Shown: positions 32,445 through 40,199 of the stretch, in pieces
How the letters are laid out: every line of letters starts with the position of its first letter
How positions within the stretch are numbered: the stretch's first letter is position 1
From: Streptomyces griseoincarnatus
Lineage (GTDB): Bacteria; Actinomycetota; Actinomycetes; Streptomycetales; Streptomycetaceae
Assembly (NCBI GenBank): GCA_014649575.1
Contig: BMTH01000017.1
Span: forward strand, 62,001 to 126,000
Direction: 5' to 3'
DNA length: 64,000 nucleotides
Position numbers and translations under genes: made by a program
The notes under the pieces: model-generated
Databases searched by the model: none
Seen by the model: the letters and a program-made list of their open reading frames with translations, nothing else
Told to the model about the DNA's origin: nothing

Positions 32445-34145
32445 TCAGACCTTCACGCCCGAGCCACGCGACTCCCGCTGCGCGGGCATCCGCATGGGGG
32501 TGCTGCCGAGCCCTGCGGCGGGAGACGCCTCGGCGGTGGTCCCGGAGGCGGGGGCGGAGCCGGACGGGGCCGAAGACGGTGCGGACGCGGGTCCGGAGGG
32601 GGTTTCCTCCGGGTCGCAGTGCATCAGGCGCGGCAGGCGCAGGGCCATCGCCGCGCCGGCGAGGAGCAGGCCCGCGCTGACCAGGAGCGTGACGTGCAGG
32701 CCGTGGACGAAGGAGTGGCGGGCGGCCAGGCGCAGCGCCTCACCCGCGGGGCCGCCGAGGCGGGCCGCGACCTCGTACGCCTCGCCCAGCGAGTGCGCCG
32801 CCGCGGCGGACGCGGAGGCCGGCACCCCGGGGACCTGGGAGAGCCCGGGCGCGTAGGCCGCGTTCATCACGCTGCCGAGCAGCGCGATGCCGATGCCCGC
32901 GCCGAGCTGGTAGGACGTCTCGCCGATGGCCGCCGCCCCGCCGGCCTGGTCCTGCGGGGCCTCGCTGAGCATCGACTCGTAGGCGCCGAAGAGGGTGGTC
33001 TCCAGGCCGAAGCCGAGCAGCACGAACCCGCCGAGCAGCAGCGGGGCGTTGTCGTCGCCGCCCATGGCGGTCAGCAGCACCACCGCCCCGGCCGTGAGGC
33101 AGAAGCCGAGGGAGACCATGCGGCGCGGACCGAACCGGCGCAGCATCCGGGCGCCCGCCAGGCCCGCGGCCATCGCCGCGAAGGTGAGCGGCACCAGCCG
33201 CAGCCCGGTCTCCAGCGGAGACAGCCCCAGCACCAGCTGGAGGTACTGCGCGGCGATCAGTTCGAGGCCCACCAGGGCGAGCATGGCGAGCACGATGCAG
33301 CCGACCGAGGTGCTGAACGCGGGCCGGGAGAACATCCGCAGGTCGAGCAGCGGATGCTCGCGCCTGCGCTGCCGGCGGACGAACAGCACCAGCAGGACGA
33401 CCCCCGCGGCCAGCGGCAGCAGCGTGGCCGCGCCGAGCTCGCCCGCACCGAGCCGCTTCACCCCGAGGACCATCGCGAACAGCCCTGCGGCGGCCGTGAG
33501 CGCGCCGACCACGTCCCAGGGGCCGTCGCTGTCGCCCTTCGACTCGGGCAGCAGGATCCGCCCGACGGGCAGGCTGACCAGCATCAGCGGGATGTTGACC
33601 AGGAAGACCGAGCCCCACCAGAAGTGCTCCAGCAGGAAGCCGCCGAGCAGCGGTCCGACCGCGGCGCCCACGGCGGCGACGGCGCTCCAGATGCCGATGG
33701 CGAGCGCCCGCTCACGGCGGTCGGGGAAGACCTGGCGCAGGATCGACAGCGTGGCCGGCATGATCATCGCGCCGCCGACGCCGAGCAGCGCCCGCGCCAC
33801 GATCAGCAGGTGCGCGTCGTCCGCGAAGGCCGCCATGGCCGAGGCCACGCCGAACAGGGTGTAGCCGAGGAGGAGGACGCGTCTGCGGCCGACGCGGTCG
33901 CCCAGCGTGCCGAACAGGATCAGCAGCGAGGCACAGACCAGCGGATAGGCGTCGACGATCCAGAGCAGTTCCACCGCACCGGGCTTGAGGTCCTCGGTGA
34001 CGGCGGGGACGGCCACGTGCAGCACGGTGGCGTCGACGGCGACCAGCAGCAGGCTGACGCAGAGGACGACGAGCACCACCCACCGGTTGGCACCGGCCCC
34101 GGCCGCCCGACGGCGCAGCGCGGCGGCCGTGGTCGTCCCGGACAT
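32445..34145 (-). CDS. MFS drug exporter, DHA2 (14-helix) family
   Basis: 566 residues from ATG 34145, with GGGAGGT 8 bases upstream. The first helix is VLVVLCVSLLLVAVDATVLHVA. The motif A loop between helices 2 and 3 is GTLGDRVGRRRVLLLG. The motif C region is WSAVAAVGAAVGPLLGGFLL, and FFWWGSVFLVNIP-like sequence follows. Fourteen hydrophobic segments are expected for this EmrB/QacA/SmvA-like family. It exports toxic compounds by proton exchange. The C-terminal 60 residues are Ser/Pro/Ala-rich and probably disordered. No TetR or MarR regulator is adjacent. Substrate unknown. Confidence 0.94.
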   Translation of the reverse strand: MSGTTTAAALRRRAAGAGANRWVVLVVLCVSLLLVAVDATVLHVAVPAVTEDLKPGAVELLWIVDAYPLVCASLLILFGTLGDRVGRRRVLLLGYTLFGVASAMAAFADDAHLLIVARALLGVGGAMIMPATLSILRQVFPDRRERALAIGIWSAVAAVGAAVGPLLGGFLLEHFWWGSVFLVNIPLMLVSLPVGRILLPESKGDSDGPWDVVGALTAAAGLFAMVLGVKRLGAGELGAATLLPLAAGVVLLVLFVRRQRRREHPLLDLRMFSRPAFSTSVGCIVLAMLALVGLELIAAQYLQLVLGLSPLETGLRLVPLTFAAMAAGLAGARMLRRFGPRRMVSLGFCLTAGAVVLLTAMGGDDNAPLLLGGFVLLGFGLETTLFGAYESMLSEAPQDQAGGAAAIGETSYQLGAGIGIALLGSVMNAAYAPGLSQVPGVPASASAAAAHSLGEAYEVAARLGGPAGEALRLAARHSFVHGLHVTLLVSAGLLLAGAAMALRLPRLMHCDPEETPSGPASAPSSAPSGSAPASGTTAEASPAAGLGSTPMRMPAQRESRGSGVKV

Positions 34146-34420
34146 GTACGTACCTCCCAGAAGTTCCCTCGCGGTACCGCGGGCTCACGGGGTGGGGGAC
34201 TCCCCCGTGCCTCGGCCGGAGAGGAGCGGTCGTCCCCGGCCCGCGCGGCGAACGGCGAGTGACACGTCAGAGTACGCGAGGGAACGCTGAGGTCGAGTGG
34301 CGGGCCTCTCAACCTCGCGGCCGATCCGTGTGGCGTACACCACTCCCCCGGCCCGTTCCTCCGTACGGTTCCCACACCGGCGCGGGCGGGCCGGTGCCGG
34401 GCCGGGTCGATAATCGGCGC

Positions 34421-35701
34421 GTGAACGATCTCGAGACGCGTGCCGCCGCGGCCCGCCCCGGAGCTCTTCGCCGGGCCGCCCCGGCGCTCCTCGGGTACGC
34501 CGCCGTGCGTGCCCTGGGCCTGGTCGTCCTGGCCCTGTGGAGCGAGGCGCGCGGCAAGAGCGCGTACACCTTGCTGACCGCCCGCTGGGACTCCCTCTGG
34601 TACACCCGGGTCGCCGAGCTGGGGTACGGCTACGAGGTGCGGCTCCCCAATGGCGACGTGCACTCCAACCTGGCGTTCTTCCCGCTGCTGCCGTGGCTGG
34701 AGCGGCTGGCCGCGGCGGTCTCCCCGCTGTCGTACGCGGATGGGGGGTTCGTGGTGAGCCTGCTCGCCTCGCTCGCCGCGGCCTGGGGGATCTTCGCCGT
34801 GGCCGACCGTCTGTACGGGCGGCGTGCCGGGGTGTGCGCGGTGCTGCTGTGGGCGGTGCTGCCGGTCGGGATCGTGCAGTCGATGGCGTACAGCGAGTCG
34901 CTGTTCACGGCGCTGGCGGCCTGGGCCCTGTACGCGGTGCTGACAGGGCGCTGGGTGACGGCGGGCCTGCTGGCGGGGCTGGCGGGGCTGACCCGGCCGG
35001 TGGGGCTGGCGGTGGTCGCGGCGGTGTGGGCGGCCGGGGTGGCCGCCTTCCTTCGGGAGCGGTCCGGCTCCTCCTTCGTGGGGGACGGCAGTGCGGTACC
35101 GGCGGGCGGCGCGCGCGACGGCGGCCACGCCGGTCCCCCGTCCGGCGCCCCGCGTACGGGCGCACCGGACGGCGCTCCGCCATCGCCGCACGCCCCTGGT
35201 GTGCGCCTGCGCCGGGTGGTCGGGATGCTTCTCGCGCCCCTCGGGGCCGCCGGGTACGTCCTGTGGGTCGGCGACCGCACCGGGGGCGGCCTGCTGGGCT
35301 ACCTGGACGTGCAGGCCGGCTGGCGCAACGGCTTCGACGGCGGCTACGCGTTCGCCCTGTTCGTCGCCGGACGGTTCACGTCCTTCCCGTCGGCCCTCGC
35401 CGGGGTCGCTCTGGTCGTCGGCGTGGCCCTGGTGGTGTGGCTCTACGTCCTGTGCGTACGCCGGGGACAACCGCTCCCGCTGCTGGTCTACGCCGGCACG
35501 GTCACGGCGCTCGCCCTGTGCGCGTCGAGCTACTTCGGGTCGAAACCGCGGCTGCTGATGCCGGCCTTCCCGCTGCTCCTGCCGCTCGCCGTGGCCCTGG
35601 CCCGGGCGCGGACGCGCCTGCTCGCGGCGGGACTGGTGGCGGTCGCGGCGGGCTCGGCGGCCTACGGCGCCTTCTGGCTGAACGGGTCCGGACCGCCCTG
35701 A
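34421..35701 (+). CDS. PIG-V-like mannosyltransferase, integral membrane
   Basis: 426 residues from GTG 34421. At least ten hydrophobic helices are visible. The motif RWDSLWYTRVAELGYGYE with the catalytic acidic Asp in the first outer loop is that of PIG-V/GT-C glycosyltransferases. Further conserved blocks are SNLAFFPLLPWLERL and MAYSESLFTALAAWALYAV. These enzymes use a polyprenyl-phosphate sugar on the outer face of the membrane. A polar loop of about 50 residues (near 210-265) is rich in Gly/Pro/Ala. The product (protein O-mannosylation or lipid-linked glycan) is unknown. It is followed by a PAP2 phosphatase, which could recycle a lipid phosphate, a natural pairing. Confidence 0.88.
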   Translation: MNDLETRAAAARPGALRRAAPALLGYAAVRALGLVVLALWSEARGKSAYTLLTARWDSLWYTRVAELGYGYEVRLPNGDVHSNLAFFPLLPWLERLAAAVSPLSYADGGFVVSLLASLAAAWGIFAVADRLYGRRAGVCAVLLWAVLPVGIVQSMAYSESLFTALAAWALYAVLTGRWVTAGLLAGLAGLTRPVGLAVVAAVWAAGVAAFLRERSGSSFVGDGSAVPAGGARDGGHAGPPSGAPRTGAPDGAPPSPHAPGVRLRRVVGMLLAPLGAAGYVLWVGDRTGGGLLGYLDVQAGWRNGFDGGYAFALFVAGRFTSFPSALAGVALVVGVALVVWLYVLCVRRGQPLPLLVYAGTVTALALCASSYFGSKPRLLMPAFPLLLPLAVALARARTRLLAAGLVAVAAGSAAYGAFWLNGSGPP

Positions 35702-35935
35702 TCCCGTCGGCCCGGACGGCCGGTGAGCGGCAGGGGAATTCCACACGAGCCGCAGGTGAACCAATTCGGTCAGCCGATAAACCGAGGGCGCTCGACATGC
35801 CCAAAACAATTGCGGGCGGGGGCTCGGATTCGCCGGAAATAAAGGGCGCGTCTGAGAGGGATGCCACATCACATCGTCATCACAAAGCCGCTGAATCGTC
35901 GGGTCGGCACACTCACTCGCTGTAACGTCGATTGG

Positions 35936-36940
35936 GTGCGTACCGAACGGAGTCACACCCGTCTGGACCGGGTGTTCGCGAGGCTGGACCGTGAGCCGGA
36001 GCGACCGGCCCACGTCGGCATGCCGCGAATGAGCCGGCACCGGATCGTGCTCCTCGGCGCGACCCTGGCCTTCTACGCGGCGATCGTGTGGGCCGTGGTG
36101 GTCACCTCCTGGCTGGTCCGCCTGGACTGGCAGGTCATGTTCTTCCGCCCCTACCAGCAGTGGCCGGAGCTGCACGCCTTCGTCGACTACTACGTGGTGC
36201 TGGGCCAGCGCGGCCCCACCGCCGTGATGGTCGCCGCCTGGCTCGGCTGGCGCTCCTGGCGGCAGCACACGCTGCGCCCGCTGCTCGCCCTCGGCGTCTC
36301 CCTGCTGCTGCTCAACGTCACGGTGGGCGCCGCGAAGTACGGCATGGGGCGGCTCGGACCGCATTACGCGACCGAGATCGGCTCGAACGAGATGTGGCTC
36401 GGCGGGGATATATTTCCGAGCGGTCACACCGCGAACGCCGTGGTGACCTGGGGAATCCTGGCCTATCTGGCCTCCACCCCGCGGGCCCGCCGCTGGCTTT
36501 CCGCACTGTCGGCCGTGACGTCCCTGGGCGTCGGGCTGTCCACCGTCTACATCGGCACCCACTGGCTCAGCGACGTCCTGCTGGGCTGGGCCGCGGGCCT
36601 GCTGATCCTGCTCGCGCTGCCCTGGTTCGAGCCGTTGATCGCGCGGGCCGAGGCCCGGATCCTCGCTGTGCGGGACCGGCTGGGCGACCGCCGCGGCACC
36701 AAGGCGCCGGTACCCGCCCCGGCGGACGGCCCCGTCGTGGTCCGTCCGCTCACCGAGCGCCCCGCCGGCACGGTGCACGAGCCGGTGCCCGCCGGACGCG
36801 CGGCCCGGTCGCCGGTCTATCTCGCGCCCGGCCCGCACACCAGCCGCGCCGAGCGCTCCCCGGTGACGCCCGCCGGCAGCCGGCGCCCGCAGCACACCGA
36901 CCGTCACCCGCGCGGGACGACGCCTGCGCCGCGCCCCTGA
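35936..36940 (+). CDS. PAP2-family membrane phosphatase
   Basis: 334 residues if started at GTG 35936; the frame stays open to 35861. No good ribosome site marks either. The phosphatase motifs are K-x6-RxGP (KYGMGRLGP), FPSGHTAN with the catalytic His, and YIGTHWLSDVLLG with the second His and Asp. Six hydrophobic helices are present between about 38 and 235. The last 95 residues are cytoplasmic and Pro/Arg-rich. Family members remove phosphate from lipid phosphates such as undecaprenyl or phosphatidyl-type lipids on the membrane surface. The upstream mannosyltransferase suggests polyprenyl phosphate recycling. Confidence 0.9.
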   Translation: MRTERSHTRLDRVFARLDREPERPAHVGMPRMSRHRIVLLGATLAFYAAIVWAVVVTSWLVRLDWQVMFFRPYQQWPELHAFVDYYVVLGQRGPTAVMVAAWLGWRSWRQHTLRPLLALGVSLLLLNVTVGAAKYGMGRLGPHYATEIGSNEMWLGGDIFPSGHTANAVVTWGILAYLASTPRARRWLSALSAVTSLGVGLSTVYIGTHWLSDVLLGWAAGLLILLALPWFEPLIARAEARILAVRDRLGDRRGTKAPVPAPADGPVVVRPLTERPAGTVHEPVPAGRAARSPVYLAPGPHTSRAERSPVTPAGSRRPQHTDRHPRGTTPAPRP

Positions 36941-36955
36941 GGGACCCCCGGACAG

Positions 36956-36998
36956 CCCGACGGCCCCGGTCCTCTGCCCGAGGACCGGGGCCGTCGGG
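36956..36998. terminator. bidirectional terminator
   Basis: A perfect 19-bp stem (36956-36974 with 36980-36998, arm CCCGACGGCCCCGGTCCTC) with a 5-base loop, between the PAP2 gene and the I78 inhibitor gene. The strongest hairpin in the window. Confidence 0.9.
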
Positions 36999-37003
36999 GT
37001 GTC

Positions 37004-37219
37004 TCAGCCCTTCCAGGCCCGCGCCACCCGGCCGTCCCTCACCTCGAAGTTCAGCCGGCCCACGCGGTACTCCATGGTGACGATCGTCCCCGGCGCCAGG
37101 GCCCGCACCGAGGACCAGCCGCGCTCACGCGCGAGGTGCTCGGCCCGGTCGGCGGCGAGGCCGACATAGGCGTCCGGACTGTCGCTGGGTTCCGTGGGGG
37201 GTGTCGGAATGGGTGCCAT
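37004..37219 (-). CDS. I78-family peptidase inhibitor-like protein
   Basis: 71 residues from ATG 37219. It resembles proteinase inhibitor I78: AADRAEHLARERGWSSVRAL, then PGTIVTMEYRVGRLNFEV and DGRVARAWKG. The final segment carries the reactive loop in known members. There is no signal peptide, so if translated as given it stays in the cell, unlike many protease inhibitors. It could guard against a cytoplasmic protease or have lost inhibitor activity. It stands alone, ending at a strong shared terminator. Confidence 0.75.
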   Translation of the reverse strand: MAPIPTPPTEPSDSPDAYVGLAADRAEHLARERGWSSVRALAPGTIVTMEYRVGRLNFEVRDGRVARAWKG

Positions 37220-37565
37220 GCGGCCACGCTATGCCCTGGCCCGGAAACGCGGAAGTCCGCGCCGGGAGCCGGTGCCCGCGACCGTTCGTGGTCACACTTG
37301 TGTCACAGGATCACGACGGGGGCGTACGGGCGGCGGTCACCCGAAAGAGCGGTTGTGTGCTCCGCCCGGTGGCATTCAAAAAGATTCCCGAGTACCTCGC
37401 CGTGGCCCCGACAAACCCCGAAAGAATTGTGTCGCGTGAGGTATTCGGGAGTGCTTCCGCGGCGCATTCCCGGGCGGGCACGGTCGCCCCGTGAAAGGGG
37501 TGCGCACAAGAAGTGCGCATTTTCGTCACATGGGTCGGCGTGCCCAGGCGGACGAGACGGGCGAA
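37220..37565. other. intergenic region, no gene seen
   Basis: Upstream region of the I78 gene. Two GTCAC boxes with an 11-base pitch (37291-37295 and 37302-37306) resemble a response-regulator type direct repeat such as an MtrA site, but this is weak. The rest shows nothing recognisable. Confidence 0.4.
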
Positions 37566-37591
37566 GGCCCCTCCGGCCGGCCGGAGGGGCC
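37566..37591 (-). terminator. terminator of the Rpf-like gene
   Basis: GGCCCCTCCGG (37566-37576) pairs with CCGGAGGGGCC (37581-37591), 11 bp with a 4-base loop, 25 bases past the stop codon of the Rpf-LysM gene. Confidence 0.8.
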
Positions 37592-37616
37592 CTGGTGCCC
37601 CGATGACGGGGGCGCC

Positions 37617-38264
37617 TCAGATGTCGAGCCGCTGCCCGGGCACGATCACGTCGGGATCGTCGCCGATGACGTCCCGGTTGGCCGCGTACAACCGCTGCCA
37701 GTCCGTCCCGTGACGGGCGGCGATCCCGCTCAGGGTGTCGCCGGGACGGACGGTCCAGTCACCGCGGGAAGCACCCCGGTCCGGGCGGGCGGCGGCGCGC
37801 CCGGGGGCCGCCTGCACCCTGCTCCGCTGCGTCGCGGCCGACTCCTGACCGGCCTTCTTCGCGGGCGCCGGGTCCGCGACGGGGGCGGGCCCCGACGCCC
37901 CGGCTCGGGCGCCGCAGACGGGCCAGGCGTTCCAGCCTTGCGTGCGCTGGACCTTCGTCGCGATCTCGATCTGCTGGGCCTTGCTCGCGCGGTCGGCCGT
38001 CGGGGCGTACGCGGTGCCGCCGAAGGCGCGCCAGGTGGAGGCGGAGAACTGGAGCCCGCCGTAGTAGCCGTTGCCGGTGTTGATGTGCCAGTCGCCGCCG
38101 CTCTCGCACTGGGCGATGCGGTCCCACACCCCGTCGTCCGCGGCCGCCGCGCCGCCTGCGGCGGCCAGCAGTCCGAGCGGCGCGAGCAGGGTTGCGCCGG
38201 CCAGGAAGGCCGCGGTACGCGCCCCGCGGGCGTTACGACGGGTGTTGTCGGCACATACGGACAT
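37617..38264 (-). CDS. secreted Rpf-type transglycosylase with LysM domain
   Basis: 215 residues from ATG 38264, with GGAAGG 6 bases upstream. A signal peptide (about 1-41, ending GGAAAA) is followed by an Rpf (transglycosylase) domain at about 43-117: DGVWDRIAQCESGGDWHINT with the catalytic Glu in CESGG, YYGGLQFSASTWRAFGG and two Cys that form the usual disulfide (the second in VCGARAG). A Pro/Ala/Lys linker leads to a LysM domain at about 168-214 (TVRPGDTLSGIAARHGTDWQ). It cleaves peptidoglycan and helps spore germination or growth resumption. Expression upstream is over a long leader (see the next entry). Confidence 0.94.
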   Translation of the reverse strand: MSVCADNTRRNARGARTAAFLAGATLLAPLGLLAAAGGAAAADDGVWDRIAQCESGGDWHINTGNGYYGGLQFSASTWRAFGGTAYAPTADRASKAQQIEIATKVQRTQGWNAWPVCGARAGASGPAPVADPAPAKKAGQESAATQRSRVQAAPGRAAARPDRGASRGDWTVRPGDTLSGIAARHGTDWQRLYAANRDVIGDDPDVIVPGQRLDI

Positions 38265-38809
38265 GGATGTCCTTCCCCGAGGACCCGGGCTTCCCCTGGC
38301 GGGACGCCGCCCGGCGCGTCAGGGGACGCGCGGGCCGCGGCCGCCCCGTCCGCCGTCGGGGTCGTACGAAGGGTGGTGCGTCGGTGGTGCGGTCGGCGGA
38401 CGTACCCGAGCGGTGCTCGTTGCACCCGGCGGAGGAATGTAGGGAGCCGTCGGCACCAGGATCAACCAACGGCCCGTCGCCCCTGGCCAGTTGAGACTTA
38501 CCCGGGGTATCAGCGATTTTCGGCCACCCATTTCATTGCGCGATTTCCGGATTTGTCGACCACTGGGCGGAGCTGGCTGTGAGGCACCTCACCCGGTCAA
38601 ACCCCTTGCGTCAGGGGTGAGTTGACGTTGAGTGCCGGATTCCGCACCTGCCGTGACGCTGCGCGCTGGATGGTTCGATTCCGTTCGCCGCAAGGCGTGA
38701 CTCCCGCCACAGATCGCCCGTTGTCTTCTTCATGAGCCGGGGACCCACCCGGACCACGGGCCGGGAGCCACCCGGCCTCGCCACGCACCGCATCCCGAGG
38801 GAGCCACCC
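38265..38809. other. long leader/intergenic region before the Rpf-like gene
   Basis: 545 bases between divergent genes. Rpf genes in Streptomyces are often under a ydaO (c-di-AMP) riboswitch. I looked for its conserved stretches and could not support one here. The bases near 38600-38640 contain a short CCCC/GGGG pair. No gene is seen. Confidence 0.5.
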
Positions 38810-39637
38810 GTGCCGCGCATGCTCGACGTCAGCGACGAGGTACGCGCCGAGATCGGCGACGAAGAAGCAGCCCGCCTGCTCGCCGGAGAGTCCGCCCCGG
38901 GCAGTTACGACTGCACCTCCTGCCGGACTCCGGGCGACTCGGAGCAGGAGCGCACCAGCACCGTCCTGTTCATCGGGGACGAGACCGCCGTGCTCGCCTT
39001 CGCCCACGCCACCTGCCTGCCCTCGCAGGTCGTCCAGGTCACCGAGGAACAGCTCCAGGGCGCCGTGCGGTCGATCGGCGCCGTGGGCGGGGAGCCCCAG
39101 CAGCAGCCGCTGCCTCCGCAGCACACCCAGCAGTCGCCGCAGCAGTCGTCGAACCTGGTGCCCGAGCAGGCAGTGCTGGGGGTGACCAGCGGGCTGGTGC
39201 TGATCCAGAACGAGCTGCACCCGGCGCTCGTGGTCGAGCCGACCGCCCCCGTCGCCCGGCCCGGCACCTTCGGGTCCGGCGACGACTTCCTGCCGCTGCT
39301 GATCGAGCAGGGCTTCATGCCGATGACCGAGCTGGCCGCCGTGCCGCCCGTGCTGCACGGGTGGTCGGTGCTGCTGGCGGCGGGGCAGCTGCACGCCGTG
39401 CTCCAGCCGAACCCGAACGGGGGCCGTCCGGTGGCCTGGTGGCAGGCGCACCAGCCGCTGCAGGTCACCGACGGGTGGCGGGCGGCGGCGAACAAGCACC
39501 AGCAGGTGCTGATGTTCGCCGCGCCGGTGGGGTCCATCGGGCGTCAGCCCCGGGAGGATCTGATGCGGGACGCGCTGGACAAGGCCGCGGCCAACGGGAA
39601 GCTGGTGTCCGCGGCGTTGCCGCTGGCCGGGATCTGA
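38810..39637 (+). CDS. hypothetical protein with Gln-rich linker
   Basis: 275 residues from GTG 38810, chosen because GAGGGA stands about 8 bases upstream; an earlier ATG 38732 would add a basic, unconserved leader. The first part has MLDVSDEVRAEIGDEEAARL and SYDCTSCRTPGDSEQERTS, with two Cys that could bind metal. A linker of Gln and Pro (PQQQPLPPQHTQQSPQQ) follows, then a beta-rich C-terminal half (ALVVEPTAPVARPGTF, RPVAWWQAHQPLQV, QVLMFAAPVG). I do not recognise the family. No signal peptide or membrane helix. The next gene starts 132 bases later in the same direction. Confidence 0.75.
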   Translation: MPRMLDVSDEVRAEIGDEEAARLLAGESAPGSYDCTSCRTPGDSEQERTSTVLFIGDETAVLAFAHATCLPSQVVQVTEEQLQGAVRSIGAVGGEPQQQPLPPQHTQQSPQQSSNLVPEQAVLGVTSGLVLIQNELHPALVVEPTAPVARPGTFGSGDDFLPLLIEQGFMPMTELAAVPPVLHGWSVLLAAGQLHAVLQPNPNGGRPVAWWQAHQPLQVTDGWRAAANKHQQVLMFAAPVGSIGRQPREDLMRDALDKAAANGKLVSAALPLAGI

Positions 39638-39663
39638 CGCGGGACGTCGTGCGTCGGCCGACG

Positions 39664-39702
39664 GTGCGTGGGGGCTGGTCTCGCGGTTCCCCGCACCCCT
39701 GA
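39664..39702 (-). repeat. dispersed Streptomyces GC-rich repeat, copy 3
   Basis: In reverse it reads AGGGGTGCGGGGAACCG followed by AGACCAGCCCCCACGCACC, matching the copies at 14258 and 14329. It lies just after the stop of the Gln-linker protein gene. Confidence 0.75.
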
Positions 39703-39769
39703 CGGGCGCCGACGCGCGAAAACTCCAGGGGGGCCGCATCCCTTGTGGCACGGGGTCGTTTGGACATAC

Positions 39770-40144
39770 GTGCACGCATATGACGCTCCCCGCCGCCAGT
39801 CCCTCGCCTCGGTCCCCGCACCCGTGCGCCCGGCGCAGGACTCCCGCAGCGGCCACTCGGCCACGCCGATCTACGACGCTCTCTACGCCGAGTACGTCAA
39901 GTCCTTCCGTACGCTGCCGGGCGACCGCAGCGGCGAGGAGGACTGGGGCTTCACCGCCTTCGGGAACATCCCGCACAGTACGGGCGCGTACCGTGACCAC
40001 AGTCCCGGGTCGTTCGGCGCGTCCCTCGTCCGGTCCGCCGTGGAGCCGCCGCAGTGGCAGCGCGTGGGCCCGGCGGGGCGCGGGACCAACGAGATGCACC
40101 ATGTGCCGGCCGGGCTGCCCCCGTCCCCCCGCAGCGGCGTCTGA
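39770..40144 (+). CDS. hypothetical protein, Streptomyces type
   Basis: 124 residues from GTG 39770. An in-frame TTG 39743 has a better purine-rich stretch (AGGGGGG) upstream and would add WHGVVWTY, so the start is uncertain. The core SATPIYDALYAEYVKSFRTL and GDRSGEEDWGFTAFGNIPHS looks like a conserved segment, while the N- and C-terminal parts are Pro/Ser/Gly-rich. No known domain. The gene is in the same direction as the one before, but a repeat and a gap separate them. It ends 10 bases before a strong terminator shared with der. Confidence 0.7.
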   Translation: MHAYDAPRRQSLASVPAPVRPAQDSRSGHSATPIYDALYAEYVKSFRTLPGDRSGEEDWGFTAFGNIPHSTGAYRDHSPGSFGASLVRSAVEPPQWQRVGPAGRGTNEMHHVPAGLPPSPRSGV

Positions 40145-40153
40145 CGGACACGG

Positions 40154-40189
40154 CGAAGGGGCGGTCCCGCGATCGGGACCGCCCCTTCG
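40154..40189. terminator. bidirectional terminator
   Basis: CGAAGGGGCGGTCCCG (40154-40169) pairs with its perfect complement at 40174-40189; 16-bp stem, 4-base loop. It ends both the small hypothetical gene and the long leftward operon that finishes with der. Confidence 0.88.
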
Positions 40190-40199
40190 TCATGCACGG

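Noticed and set aside
37291..37306. Two GTCAC boxes resembling an MtrA-type direct repeat
   Set aside because: A 5-base motif repeated once is likely by chance and the downstream gene (an I78 inhibitor) is not an expected target.
38265..38600. A possible ydaO-type c-di-AMP riboswitch before the Rpf-like gene
   Set aside because: I could not find the conserved core stretches or the expected order of paired regions; only the gene context suggests it.
38672..38692. A tRNA T-loop-like stretch (GGTTCGATTCC)
   Set aside because: The flanking bases do not pair as a T-stem and no anticodon, D-arm or acceptor stem could be built around it.
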